Shown here piece after piece: positions 46,207 to 58,000 of a stretch of 64,000 bases of DNA. This DNA is from Bipolaris cookei (lineage: Eukaryota > Ascomycota > Dothideomycetes > Pleosporales > Pleosporaceae). Made by a program: the position numbers and the translations under genes. Position 1 is the first letter of the stretch; the number at the start of each line of letters is the position of its first letter. The DNA lies in assembly GCA_002286855.1 (NCBI GenBank), contig NRSV01000080.1:1-64000 (forward strand), in the 5' to 3' direction. The notes below the pieces were generated by a model. That model was not told where the DNA came from and ran no database searches. It saw nothing but the letters and a program-made list of their open reading frames with translations.

Positions 46207-47008
46207 GGTCTTTCGTCTAGGGGTCAATTACTATATTCTACAGCTGCTGTTAGCTCCTACTGTGCCAGGAGACTCAATCACATGTGATTTTGCGCGTGTT
46301 GGAGCTCCGTACCTATCTACCAAGAAAGAAACAGAAAAAAAGGCCAGCCAGAAAAACGTGGTCCAACCGGTGAGTGGGTGCAAGGCCAAGAAAGGTCTGA
46401 ATAGAATGAAAAATAGGGTGCCCAGGCGGAGGGAGCGCGGTGGAATGGACAGCAGCGGGGCACAAAAAGGGCAGGGCCAGCTTTGATCTAGTGTAGGCAA
46501 GAGGAGGTTGAACGGGCGCCTGGGATTGTGCGACTGTGCGTGAAATGGGGTGGTTGGGCAAGTGGAGGCTTTTTGCTACGTCAATGCGGCCCATGCATGT
46601 CCTGCGCCTACGCTAGCCCTTCGCGGGTGACGTCGACGCGACGGCCTCTTGGGCGCGTCTTCACTAACACATCCTTACGCACTCTCTGCCTTGAGCTCTC
46701 TAGTACCACTTGAAACCCGTCCCCATACAGGTTTTTGGCGAGTGAACGGCTGGCGCTTGCAGTCACCCCCACCTCGCTCGACGTCACCACGTGAACGGCT
46801 TACCACAGGGCGCCCGCACAATCATCAGCAGCTGATCTTCCCACGGCCTAGAATTAAAGGGTTCAATACAGCCAGCCCTGTCAGGGGGATTTCCTCCCGA
46901 GGTGCATGACGACGCCAGATCCCCTCCATCATCACCTCCCGCACGTGGGCTGCCATGCATCCGTTCCAAGGTTCCATACTATACATACGTACATACATAT
47001 ACCCTTTC
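46207..47008. other. intergenic region, two minus-strand neighbours
   Basis: It holds the promoter of the long coiled-coil gene and the 3' flank of the sterol-reductase-like gene A. Nothing else was recognised. Confidence 0.5.
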
Positions 47009-48645
47009 TTACTTTTTCAGCAAAAAATCGCTTTTGAAAAACAACCCCTTTGTTGCGCTGGCAACTCCGTACAGCCCCCCCATCGGCCACGTGCTCCAGA
47101 ATTGCCAGTATGCCCATTCGCTCCACGACTGTCTCTTTCGCGTACTCTTGTCTCCAGCGACACCTTGCAGATCGACACGCACCTTGTCGTACACACTCGG
47201 CAGACTCTCGGCGTGGTACTTCCTGCGCAGCTCCATGTATTTCTTCTCGTCGTAAATCTCCCAAAACTCTTGCTCTGTATAGTATGCATGCGCGTACAGA
47301 CACTTCATGCCCCCAAGCGCCGTCACCTTGACCTCAAAATCGCGGTTCAACTTGATGAAGGCTTGGGCGTCACTCGGCCCCATGTCCCATATACCCACGT
47401 CTAGTAGAATGCCGTCTTTGATGTTGTTGCCCTGCGAGAAGCTGCGTTCGCCTAGCGGTGCCGATTTGACAGGGCACAGCCAAAGGGGCCAGATGCCAGT
47501 CTTCTCATCAATCCATCTGATGAACTCATCTGCTGTATCATACGGCACTCCGTAGTCCTGAATGATTGCCCGAGATGCAAGACCTGACCGGTGCAGCGCA
47601 TGTACCATTGTTCGTGAATACATAAAAGGATCCAACAAATAGCGAGTAACGCGGTTGAACGGTGTGACAAAGTACTTGAATGCCCGTAGTCCGGACCAGA
47701 AGACGCCCCGGTCGTATCTGAACAAGTATGACTGTGTAGGTACAAGCTCCCGGTACGTCGTCTTATCTCCCCGGGTCCGCTTTACAATATCTTCGGCGTG
47801 CATGTAGAGCCAAGGGTCTGCTGGTTGATCGAAGCTCTGGATCTTCCTGTCCATTGGCGCATCCGTCAAGCGCCCAATCATAATCACTCCGCTCTTCAAA
47901 GAGTACATGATGCCATCCATGTAATCGACTGTATCATCATCCTGGTGAAGTTGAAATTGCTTCACCACCTCTTTTGTACTGCTGACTGGTATATACTCCA
48001 GCTCTACGTAGTGACTGGCCTGAATGAGCTCCATTCTGAGTAGCGTGATAACGCCCAGGCTTCCACAACTCCCAGCGGCTGTGAAGAATAGATCCCGGTG
48101 GTCCTCCGCGGATGCCCACACAACCTCACCGTTCCCGAGGATAATCTCTATTCCCGAGATGGTGCGGTCAAAGAGCCCATATTTGTAGGAACTGCTTTCG
48201 CCACTGGTTCCAGCAAACCTAGTCACATCAATCAATGCCCATGGCTCGAAGATACATCATGTTGCATATAAGAAAGGTTTGATGGGCAAGGATTTTGGAA
48301 AACTTGTACTTGACCGCTCGAGTGCAAAAACAGACGTCCCACTTACCCACCACCAACCGTAATGTTCGGCAGCTCCATGACAACCTTTGGCAGCAGTCCC
48401 TTTGCCATAGTAGCTTCCACCAGCTTATCCATCGGAACATTCGGCTCTACGAGTACCGTCTTCTCCAGCTCATCAAATTGCAACACATGGTCGAGCGAGC
48501 TGACGTCGATGATTTGATTGCGTGTACGAGACGACGTTCGTGTCGACAGCGTGGAACCATGATATATGCGAAAGGGTGTCTTGGATGCGCTGAACTTGGC
48601 AACCTGCGCCGCAAGAGACGCTACTGTCGCATTGTGTGTTTCCAT
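47009..48645 (-). CDS. Delta24-sterol-reductase-like FAD oxidoreductase A
   Basis: Exons 48645-48347 and 48218-47009, with a 128-base intron, give 502 residues. The junction restores the FAD-binding stretch TVGGGFAGTSGESSS. The N-terminal half is an FAD-binding domain of the oxygen-oxidoreductase fold (VEPNVPMDKLVEATMAKGLL, SSYKYGLFDRTI, CGSLGVITLLRMELI), and the C-terminal half matches DWF1/DHCR24 proteins (YLFRYDRGVFW, WPLWLCPVKS, the YAHAYYTEQEFWEIYD block). Plant DWF1 and animal DHCR24 reduce the C24 double bond of sterols in the ER. Main ergosterol synthesis in fungi uses Erg4 instead, so the substrate here is unknown. No N-terminal membrane anchor is visible, whereas DHCR24 has one. Gene B lies head-to-head 704 bases away. 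Confidence 0.92.
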
Positions 48646-49349
48646 AATGAATAATTAGTGATATGAGAAGGGAGCAAGGCAGGGGTTGAATGAAGTGAAG
48701 GTGGAGGACGGAGGCGCCATACTTTTGCATATATACGTATATAAGCTGGGCTGCGCCTTCTCCACCATCCGTCTGATCCTGCCAAATTCAAGAGTCGACC
48801 AATCGCTCCGGACCAAGAGTCTCTTTTGTGCGGGGCACACAATATTGCTTATTTCATTGCATCAGAGAACCCACCTTCAGATAAGAGCATGGTGGCTTAT
48901 TTTCTCACAAAAGGATGGCATACGTGCCATGTGTACCATAAGAATGCATCTGTCTTGCCTTCAGCTCATGGACGATCAGCATGTAGCTTCCCTGTGGTGG
49001 CCGGAAGAGCGGAACAGGCTCCACTCGCTACCAAAGCTGACGTATGTACGACGAGCGAGATCCCTTCTCACCTTTTGCTTGATCTAGGCTCGTGTAATTA
49101 GCGCAGATGCTATTTGGCTAGCCGACGACGTTGCACTCCCATATGCAGCGATCGTAGCAAAAGAGAGTAGATGATCTGTAGTCCGATCTAGCATTGCAGT
49201 CCATACTCCAGCCAAAGATCGTGGGGCAAGTACAGCCTGCTAGCGCGACTTCTTCAGCCTCACCCGACAGCCACACATCATCGACCCAACACTGGCCCTC
49301 ACCAAAGCAAACATTACTGCCCTTCCGTAGGCAACAATCCCTGCGGAGA
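48646..49349. other. bidirectional promoter of the two FAD genes
   Basis: 704 bases between the ATGs of genes A and B. An open frame upstream of gene B from 49194 has only a TTG start. Nothing else was recognised. Confidence 0.5.
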
Positions 49350-50864
49350 ATGGAGCGCCACAAAGCTACTGTCGAGACAGTACGCTCTCGTATCCAGCAC
49401 TTTTACGCTATCAAAACTGCTTTCCGTATCTACCATGGCAGTACAAATAGCACGCGCCACGCAGACTTCGACCGCGATGCTATAGTCGACGTCAGCACTC
49501 TCAACCATATTCTCTCCATCAACCATGACACTCAAACCGCCATTGTCGAGCCCAACGTCCCCATGGACGCCTTGGTCCAAGAAACCATGAAAGCTGGATT
49601 ACTTCCACCTGTGGTCATGGAGTTCCCCGGCATTACCGTTGGCGGAGGCTTTGTAGGGACGGCGGGAGAAAGCAGCAGTTTCAAGCACGGATTCTTCGAT
49701 CGGACAGTATTAAGCGCAGAAGTTGTGCTTGCAGATGGCACACTCGTGACTGCATCTGAAACCCAAAATGCAGACTTATTCGAGGGACTCCGAGGCAGTT
49801 TTGGGACTCTGGGTGTGCTGACATTGGTGGAGATACAGTTGATTCCGCTGAGACAGATGGTCGAGGTCACTTACCACCCTACGTTTTCTTTTGAAAATGC
49901 AACGGGAAAGATGAAGTACCACATCACTGACGAACGAAACGACTACGTCGATGGTGTGTTATTCTCAAAGGGCCTAGGGGCAATTGTGACAGGCCGGCTT
50001 GTCGACACTACAAAGCGCATGCCTAATCTTCCTACACAACGTTTCTCTCGGCCCTGGGACGAATGGTTCTGGATACACGCTAAGTCTGCCTCGTCGCGCG
50101 GTATCATTACCAAGGAGTTAGTGCCCATTCAAGACTATCTCTTCCGCTACAACCGCGGTGCCTTTTGGATGGGCATGTACGCTTACAAGTATTTCATGGT
50201 TCCATTTACACGACTCACTCGCTTCTTGTTCGACTACTTTATGCACACGCGTATCATGTACCACGCCCTGCACGCTTCGGGATACACAGATCGCTACATC
50301 ATTCACGACATTGCTTTCCCTGCTGACAATGCAGCGCCGTTTCTTGAGTATGCCGATCAAACTTTTGGCTTGTATCCTATCTGGCTATGTCCGCTTCGCC
50401 GAGATGGCAGAAGCTCAATGGGACACGTGAAGCCTTTTAGTGGACTCGTTGGCGACAAGCAAGCAGATAAGTACGAAGGCGAGGATATCAGTATAGGGCT
50501 ATGGGGTCCGTATCCGTCCGACGAAGCAGAGTACGTCCGTGCCAATCGTGAGATTGAACAAAAAATGCGCGAGCTGGGAGGCTTGAAATGGCTTTACTCG
50601 CGTGTCTTCTACACCGAAGACGAGTGGTGGCAGGTATATGATAAGCAATCGTACGACGAGCTCCGTCAGAAATACCAAGCCACGTCCCTACCCTCAATAT
50701 GGGACAAGGTCAAGGATCGAGGGAGGAAAGAAGACTTCGGAACTGGAACCAGGGGATTCTTGAAGAGGCTTATAAAGAGCAATGCTTTCCTGTCTGGTCT
50801 CTATGGTATATATAAAGCAGTCCAGGGAGGGGACTACGTGTTGAAGAAGCGGAAAACCGCATAA
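49350..50864 (+). CDS. Delta24-sterol-reductase-like FAD oxidoreductase B
   Basis: A single exon of 504 residues from the ATG at 49350 (MERHKATVETVRSRI). It is related to gene A along its whole length: FRIYHGSTNSTR, VEPNVPMDALVQETMKAGLL, TVGGGFVGTAGESSSFKHGF, YLFRYNRGAFW, YPIWLCPLRRD, YSRVFYTEDEWWQVYD. The FAD-binding and cap domains are complete. Unlike gene A it has no intron. It also has an insertion after YPIWLCPL (DGRSSMGHVKPFSGLVGDKQ) and a basic, Lys-rich C terminus ending KKRKTA. No membrane anchor is seen. The likely reaction is reduction or oxidation of a sterol-like side chain with FAD, but the substrate is unknown. The shared promoter with A suggests co-regulation. Confidence 0.92.
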   Translation: MERHKATVETVRSRIQHFYAIKTAFRIYHGSTNSTRHADFDRDAIVDVSTLNHILSINHDTQTAIVEPNVPMDALVQETMKAGLLPPVVMEFPGITVGGGFVGTAGESSSFKHGFFDRTVLSAEVVLADGTLVTASETQNADLFEGLRGSFGTLGVLTLVEIQLIPLRQMVEVTYHPTFSFENATGKMKYHITDERNDYVDGVLFSKGLGAIVTGRLVDTTKRMPNLPTQRFSRPWDEWFWIHAKSASSRGIITKELVPIQDYLFRYNRGAFWMGMYAYKYFMVPFTRLTRFLFDYFMHTRIMYHALHASGYTDRYIIHDIAFPADNAAPFLEYADQTFGLYPIWLCPLRRDGRSSMGHVKPFSGLVGDKQADKYEGEDISIGLWGPYPSDEAEYVRANREIEQKMRELGGLKWLYSRVFYTEDEWWQVYDKQSYDELRQKYQATSLPSIWDKVKDRGRKEDFGTGTRGFLKRLIKSNAFLSGLYGIYKAVQGGDYVLKKRKTA

Positions 50865-50993
50865 GACCTGCATGGTAGAATCAAGTCTTTGTATGTATGC
50901 CCGTCCTTATGCCTGATGACAACCTACCCACTCTCAACCCTCATCTTGGCCCTTTTCTCCTCCTTCCTCTCAGCCTCCGACTCAACCATCTTC

Positions 50994-51485
50994 TTACTCC
51001 GCCTCTTTCTTCTCAGCCTCCTCCCTCTCCTCCTTCAGCTTCTCACGCGTCATCTTCCTCCGCATGCACCACCTCTCCACATCTGTCATCGGCTTCACCC
51101 TCGACTCCCGTTCCCACTCAGCAAAGCTCCTGCGCGGCGTCATAGTGAATTTTGTCCAAAGCGCCAACAGAACTATCGATATGACGGATGTGAGCGAAAA
51201 CCAGTAGAGACATATGAATTCCATGTACATGTCGTCCTCAGGCTCACTAATCACTGCCGCTTCTGGCGTTCCCTGGGCCGTGGGGACAATGGGAATCTTG
51301 TTTTTAATGTGGATGTGCGTGGACTCTGATGCTTCGTGTAACTTGAGCATGTGAACGAGAAGGAGGTTGGAGAGTGGTGCTTGAGGGCTGATGAGGGTCA
51401 TGAGTTCGAGCTTGGACATGTTGAGGCCGTTGGATAGGGCATCCAGGATGATGACGGTTCTGTCCGCGCATGGATCGGAAGACAT
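50994..51485 (-). CDS. small one-helix membrane protein, unknown
   Basis: A single exon of 163 residues from the ATG at 51485-51483. One membrane helix lies near residues 90-114 (FICLYWFSLTSVISIVLLAL). After it comes a basic stretch (MTPRRSFAEWERESRVKP) and a charged helical tail of Glu, Lys and Arg to the end. The N-terminal half has helical segments (LELMTLISPQAPLSNLLLVH). I do not recognise a family. It ends 129 bases from gene B's stop on the other strand, so the two overlap in their 3' regions. Confidence 0.75.
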   Translation of the reverse strand: MSSDPCADRTVIILDALSNGLNMSKLELMTLISPQAPLSNLLLVHMLKLHEASESTHIHIKNKIPIVPTAQGTPEAAVISEPEDDMYMEFICLYWFSLTSVISIVLLALWTKFTMTPRRSFAEWERESRVKPMTDVERWCMRRKMTREKLKEEREEAEKKEAE

Positions 51486-52713
51486 GGTGGTGTGTGTCTG
51501 GGTCACTGAGTATATTAGTGAGATTAGTACTTGAAGAAGAAGTGCTGGGACTATGGTACCTTGATGAGCTGGGTGAGTGATGTTTGTTGGTTGGCTTGAG
51601 TTGTTCTGGAATGGAGGAGGCTGGATTGTAACACATTGGAGGGCTTGTTTACATAGCGGTGTATCGATTGGGAATCACGTGTATAAAGAAAGAGCTTGTG
51701 TGTCTGGATGTAGGCAAAAGTGGTAGGTTCGTCTCAAATGGCAGCAACAGTGGGGGTTATTGCAGAAAGAACTGCTTAGCAGGTCATGTAATCGGTGCTA
51801 ACATCACGTTATCGAAAGTATCGATATTGTTCTGGTGATTGTGAAGAATCGGACTCTGAGATACAGAGCTGCACTATTGTCAATGTTGAACATGCTCGGG
51901 TTAAATAATAGCGTGGTGGTGGGTTGGGCTGGCGACATGGAGCAATAGGCTATGGTGATAGCTCCGTATCAACGTCTAATGCCAACCAAGTACTTTGGAA
52001 TGGATCTGCACATGCATTTCTAATTCATCCCAAATGTCTTATACTCTTCGCTCTTGGCATGCATGCATGCAGTAAACTCGTCCCATCTCCCCAGCGACGG
52101 AGGAAAAACCATGCTGCGGGACACCTTGTCAAACACTCCATCCCTACACTTTGAAACAAACCCTGTACGCTTAGTATGATTTGTTTTGTGCTCCTCCTCT
52201 AACGTAATCTTACAAAAGGTAGGCTGTGAGTAGACGACGTGTTGGACGGGTTCGCTTGATTGGGCGGACGCACAGACAACGTTCGCGAGCTTTCCATTTT
52301 GCCTTCCGAATCAGTGTGGTCCTCACTAGCACTTTTGCTTGCACGCACACAATCCTCAACCCGCCTGTCCTCATTGCCCTCTGATTTACCCTTTTCCCAT
52401 CACTCTCTCATCCTCCAGGGGCCCGCAACATATCCCGCCATCTAACTTGCGTAGATTGCATCTTCATTGTCACCTCATCTGCGACCCTTTGGCAGATATC
52501 CGCCCACTCTCTTCCTCGCTACGGCCCTGGTATGCGCGATCGGCCTCCCTCTAGCATCCGACGCCGCTGACATTGACTCGCTTCTCTAGACTCTAGGCGC
52601 TCGCCTCGCACCTCGCCTACCATAGTCCCCGCTCCTCTTCGCGCAAACCATTTAATAAGCCGTCGCAGCCCTCGGTCCACACGCCCTCTGCTCCTCCCCC
52701 TCCATACCCAAAA
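51486..52713. other. 1.2-kb divergent promoter region
   Basis: It lies between the small membrane protein and the NTF2-RRM gene. The right half is C-rich and pyrimidine-rich, as in leaders of highly expressed fungal genes. Nothing else was seen. Confidence 0.5.
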
Positions 52714-54451
52714 ATGGCATCCACCGAATCATCTGGCCCTGTCAATGGCAACTATGCGCCACAGGGATACGAGAACAGCTACTCCACCGGCGCCTCCAAC
52801 TTCACACCCTCGCAGCAACCAACCGCCAGCCAGCCTGCACAACAAGCAACCGCCTCTGAAATCCCAAAGGACGAGGTTGGGTGGTACTTTGTCGAGCAGT
52901 ACTACACCACCTTGAGCAAGAGCCCCGACCGACTTTACGTAAGTCGCACATGTAAATCAACCCCTCATCAAGACATGTGGCTGACCCAAACTCTAGCTTT
53001 TCTACAATAAGCGCTCTCAGTACGTTTCGGGCGTTGAGGAAGAGAAGGTCAATGTTTGCTTGGGCCAGAAGGTATGAAAACTCTCATCCAGTATACATAT
53101 CAAACTAACGTGAGCACAGGCGATCAACGAGCGCATCAAGGAGCTAGAATTCAAGGACACAAAGGTCCGCGTTACCAATGTCGATTCGCAGGGCTCCGAT
53201 GCCAACATCGTGATCCAAGTAATTGGTGAAATCTCCAACCAGGGCCAGCCTCACAAGCGCTTCGTCCAAACCTTTGTCCTTGCCGAGCAGACGAATGGCT
53301 ACTTTGTTCTCAACGACATCTTCCGTTACCTCGCAGAGGATCCCGAAGAGGAGGAAGAGCAGCAAGAGCAAGCTGCGCCCGCTAATGGTGTCACCGAACC
53401 AGCTCCTACCGCCACTGTCCCCGAGAATGCTGAGCTCAAGAGTGACGAGGTTGCAACCAACGAGGAGGCCTTGAACAAGGTGGATGACAAACTACAGGAT
53501 GTTGCAAAGGAGGAGCCTGCTGTGGAGGAAGTTGCGCCCGCAGCTCCGGCCCAACAGGTACCAGAGGAGGTTGAACAACCCGCCGCGGAAGAGACACCCG
53601 CCGTTGTTGAGGAGAAGGCTACCGAGGAACCCCAAGCCCCCGCTGAGGAGTCCACTGAGTCCCAGAAGCCTGCCGCACCAGCCCAACCCGCACAGAAGGC
53701 CAATACCGTCGCGATGCCTTCTGGCCCACCAAAGCCTGCTGCTCCCCGCACTTGGGCTAGCCTCGCCGCCTCTGCACACAAGGTTGCTACTCCTGTTGTG
53801 AACGCCCCCGCCTCCCAGCAAGCCGCTTCGCAGCCCAAGGCTGCTGCTGCCACCACTCCTGCCCCTGCTCAATCTGCAGCCGCTACGCCCAGCCAGCCTG
53901 CCGCACCCGCCCGTGAGCAATCCCCTGCCACAAGCCAGGGTGAGGCTGCCGGCTGGCAAACAGCTACTGGACACAAGAAGGAGCAGTCCCGCGCACAGAA
54001 CGCCGGTGCTGCCGCTGACCCCGACCAGAAGCGTGCTTACATCAAGAACGTCTACAGCCAAGTCGAAGAGGGTGCTCTGAGGGCCGCTCTCACCAAGTTT
54101 GGCGAGATTGAGTACCTTGACATCAGCCGTGGCAAGGTGAGTGAGACTGCATGTGCATATGGAAAAGCTACTGAACTAATATGGGTTTAGAACTGCGCTT
54201 TTGTTGACTTCAAGACACCCGCCGGATTTCAGGCCGCTGTCGCTGCCAACCCTCACACTGTCAATGGCATCGAGATGAAGGTCGAGGAACGCCGTCAGAA
54301 CCCCGGGCAATTCAACCGTGGAGGGTTTGCTCGTGGTGGTGCTTCTCGTGGCCGTGGCGGTATGGGCGGCCAGGCACCTCGTGGAAACTTTCAGCCTCGT
54401 GGCCGAGGTGGTTCTATGCGGGGCCGCGGCGGTGCGGCTCAGGAGTCCTAA
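52714..54451 (+). CDS. NTF2-RRM protein, Bre5/Nxt3 (G3BP) type
   Basis: Four exons, 52714-52938, 52997-53071, 53120-54136 and 54191-54451, all joining in phase 0, give 525 residues. The NTF2-like domain spans about 54-172 (VGWYFVEQYYTTLSK, LFYNKRSQYVSG, GYFVLNDIFRYL). A long Glu, Ala, Pro and Gln-rich linker follows. The RRM covers about 412-480 (RAYIKNVYSQVEEGALRAAL, NCAFVDFKTPAGFQAAV). The last 45 residues are Gly-Arg rich (RGGFARGGASRGRGG), an RNA-binding RGG tail. The order NTF2, acidic linker, RRM, RGG is that of G3BP and yeast Bre5, which partners the Ubp3 deubiquitinase in vesicle traffic, ribophagy and stress-granule function. The family is clear; the partner here is inferred. Confidence 0.95.
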
Positions 54452-55423
54452 ATGTCGACCCTGGCCGGCTAATTCTCTTTCCCTCTCTCTCTATCTCCCA
54501 CATTCTTCGTTCGTTCCTTGTTGAGCTCATTCGACTCGATGGCCTAACGACTGACGGCTTCAGCTATGTACTGTACTCGACCCTTTTTTTCAGCGCTTTG
54601 TATAAAAGTCATTTCATTTCGAGGAAAAGTCTGGGCGCACGCGTTCGTCCCTGGAGGTTTGAGCCCTTGCATAGCGAGCGGTTTCATTTCAGCATGGTTT
54701 CCTTGTGTACTCATAAGTGTTCGTCAAGCCCTTTGTTTCCCTTTTCTTGTTTGCGCGCATTTCTGGTTGCCTAATGTATAGGGTAGGCGACGTGACGGTT
54801 AGAGGTACGGGCTGGGGACTGTCACGGCATCTGGTGTAATGGATTCGGGTGCAAATTCAGACAGGCGTGTACAGCATGACATGTACAGGGCCATGATGAG
54901 ATGGGGATGGGAAAAGCAATCGTAAAGACGCTTTAGTACGAATACAATATGTGGCATATTACATATATATCAAAGCATCTTCTTGAAGCTACAGTGGTGT
55001 CATGGGATCTCGGCGGCGTCGCGATAACGTCAGCTGATAATGCATCATGCATCGCTCATGTAGGTGCGCTGATCGCTGATTCGAGGAGGAGGCAGGCTAC
55101 TTTGGATCGGCAGCAGCCCAATAGCTCCATGACTATGGGGTAGCATTGACTGTATCTCCAACCTTCTGTCCTCTTCTTAGGACTTGTCAAACATTAACTC
55201 GCCCCCTTTGTTGTCTGCTGTCTGCACGACTGATAAGGCGCATTGACGCGTTCCACGCGAGACTAGCAGTGCAGTAGCTCGCGGCGGGGCGAAGGCGGGG
55301 GCCGTCGCGTGCATCCATCCCATCACCACTTCGGTACTTGGACGAGGCTTAGTACCAAACCTCCTGCGGCCAAACACCTCGACAGCTGCATTTGGTGCCA
55401 TATGCCCCAAACATCTTGCCGAT
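54452..55423. other. intergenic region
   Basis: 3' flank of the NTF2-RRM gene and promoter of the septin-like gene. Short chance frames only. Nothing else was recognised. Confidence 0.5.
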
Positions 55424-58000
55424 ATGCGACCGATACCGGGCGGCGACGCCCTCACTCCTGCTGTTAAGCCGCGCTCTCGCAAGTCGAGCATCGACCCGGT
55501 TGCCCCTGTATCCCATGTACCCACTTCCTTCGTCTTCAAGCGATTCGAGGACCTGGAGCAGACCGCAGCTCCGCTTCATGTTGCAACCTCTTCGGGAAGA
55601 CACGAGGATCACGGAACGTACGGAGTGCAAAGTCTCGCAGATACACTCGAAGTTGCATTTGGTTCCGAGGATGCGCCAAAGCGCAACGACTCGCTCAAGG
55701 CAGAGAGAACAAAGGGCCATGGCCCAAAGAGCCCTAGGCCGGGGTCGCATGGTTCGTCGATTGATTCAACAACATTGCCCGAGGACGCCAGGGCAAACAA
55801 GACCTGGAAATTGAAGAGAAACCATTCCAACCATGGTTCCTATATACCCTTGAAGTTGCCTGGCGCAGACGTGTCCTCCCCATGCCCTACTTCCGCCATG
55901 CCTAATACACCGACATCTGCTTCGATAACATCACTCAAACTGTCCGACGAGGACTCCACCATGGATGAAGCTGTTAGTCAAGCTGCCATGTCCAGCGGAG
56001 GCGAGGAGGACCGTGTCGAGATACAGCAGGATGGCCTATCTTTTCCACAGCTTGTCATGCCCGTAATGCAAATGCCGACGAGACGGCCTTTTACGACAAA
56101 AGGCAAGGCTATGAGTAAGCTAAAAGTGATGGTTGTAGGTGAAACAGGTGCGTAATGCTCAGTGTCTACAGTACGCGCTATTGCGCAGCGCATCGGATAC
56201 TGACAGTATGACACAGGAGTCGGCAAGTCATCCCTCGTTCGATCCATCGTGCAGGCATGCGAAGATATTGTACACGTAGACCCTCTACCAACAGCCCAAT
56301 CAGCCTCGCAGCCACGCTCATCTAGGTCGAAGTCCTGTGCAAGGAAGCCAGCACATGCAGGCACCACACGGGTGACAGAGATTCATGCAAGCACGAAGCC
56401 TTACCCGCACTGGTGGGCTGATTTGGACGACTCTCGTGCACTAAAGAAGAGAAAGGGTAGTACCGACAGTGTTTTGGAGAGGAACATTTGTTTTGTTGAT
56501 ACCCCCGGATACTCACCAGGACCGACGGAAACAGACGACATAGGTATCGTCATCAACTACGTGGAATCTCTCTTTTACCAGACTTCTTCAGTCGTATCAC
56601 TGGAAGATAGTGATGCACTCGGACTTATCAGCGGTAACGGCGGCGTCCTTGTGGACGTTGTAATTTACCTGCTATCGCCTGGTAAGCTAACTCGTTGCTT
56701 CGTCTATGATTTATTTCTGACATTTGGCAGGCAAAGATATCACCAAGGACATTGAGTATATGCAGCGTTTGTCATACCTCACCAACGTCATTCCCATTAT
56801 AGCGAAGTCGGATACCCTTTCTGCATACGAAGTTGTAGCATTGAAGACCTCTATCCTCGCTCAGCTACAAACGACAGCCTTTAGACCCTTTTTCTTTGGA
56901 GAAACCATCGACGATGCGTTACTTAATGTGCAGGGCCTCTCCCTACCAAAGCCTTCAGTATCTAGTGCTTCAAGCGGAGGAAACCAGTATCCCTTTACGA
57001 CACCCACCTATCCATACGCAGTATCCTCTACTCTTGGCCTGGACCATGACAACATGGATGCGTCGCTGCTTATGTCGCCAGACTATGTGCAACCTCTTTT
57101 GCCTTCAGAGTTGACGGCGCTAGTGAACCAAGTATTTGATCCCGACTCTATTACTTGGCTCAGGCATTCTGCAGCAAAGAAATTCGTGGCATGGCGGCAT
57201 AGGGTAAAGCTTCCTAGTGAGTCGACCATGGTGCGAAGCATCGTTCAACCACGTAGTCCAACGACAGCATCGATAGGACTCAACGGAGCTACTTCTAATC
57301 GTAAGCAATACCAATACCATATTCCGTGATAAAGCTAACCTCTCAATCAGCATCGCTAGCATCCTCCGTCTTCTCTGCCAGCTCACCATCAGGTGTTCTA
57401 GTACCCGGTTCAGGATCGCCCTTCTACCCTTCAAACCTCCAATCCCCAATTCTAGCGTCCTCCACATCCCTCGCCAACTCGGAAGCTCTCGAGCCCCCTG
57501 CCAACTTCTCCCTGGCGCGATACGGCCACTCCCCACAAGGCGACCAACGCTTCAGCGAAATCCGAATCGCAAGATGGGCCACGGATCTCCAGCGCAGCCG
57601 CCGCAACGAGCGCGACCGCTTCGACGAACTCCAAAGCAAAGAACGCGCTAGATGGATGCTTGAACGCGCTAACGAAGAAGCCGCCGAAGGCTCACTCGTC
57701 ACAGTATCTCCTAGTGCGGCACCGAGAGCCGAATGGGCGATGGTTAGACACGGTGATGAGAAGAGTACGCGCGGTATTGGGAATCGCTATGCTAGAGCTA
57801 TGGTTGGACTTGATTCCCGCGATCCCCTTGGCTTGTGCAATCTTAGCGATGAACTTAAGAGGCGGAGCTATGCGCTTGTGAAGGTTTTGGGGGGAGTTAG
57901 TGTCCTCGGTGCTGTTATTGTGGCTGTTTCGAGGGCGTGTGGGGTGGAGACGGGGTTGGTACCTGCGGCGTGGTGGCGATGGGTTAGTGGGATGGAGTAG
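55424..58000 (+). CDS. septin-type GTPase with C-terminal membrane segment
   Basis: Four exons, 55424-56147, 56217-56681, 56731-57300 and 57351-58000, all splitting codons after the first base, give 802 residues. Residues 1-230 are disordered and Ser-Pro rich. The G domain starts at VMVVGETGVGKSS (P loop 239-247), then DTPG at 336-339 and AKSD at 421-424, the septin order of G1, G3 and G4. A stretch of about 120 residues with Ser/Gly interrupts the second half, and RRNERDRFDELQSKERARWM forms a charged helix near 680-700. At about 762-779 is a hydrophobic helix (VLGGVSVLGAVIVAV). Septins normally lack membrane helices and are shorter, so this is an atypical member. Likely GTP binding is inferred from the motifs. 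Confidence 0.92.

Noticed and set aside
53326..54061. Two Ala/Ser- and Gly-rich frames antisense to the NTF2-RRM gene
   Set aside because: Low-complexity shadows of the Glu-Ala-Pro linker.
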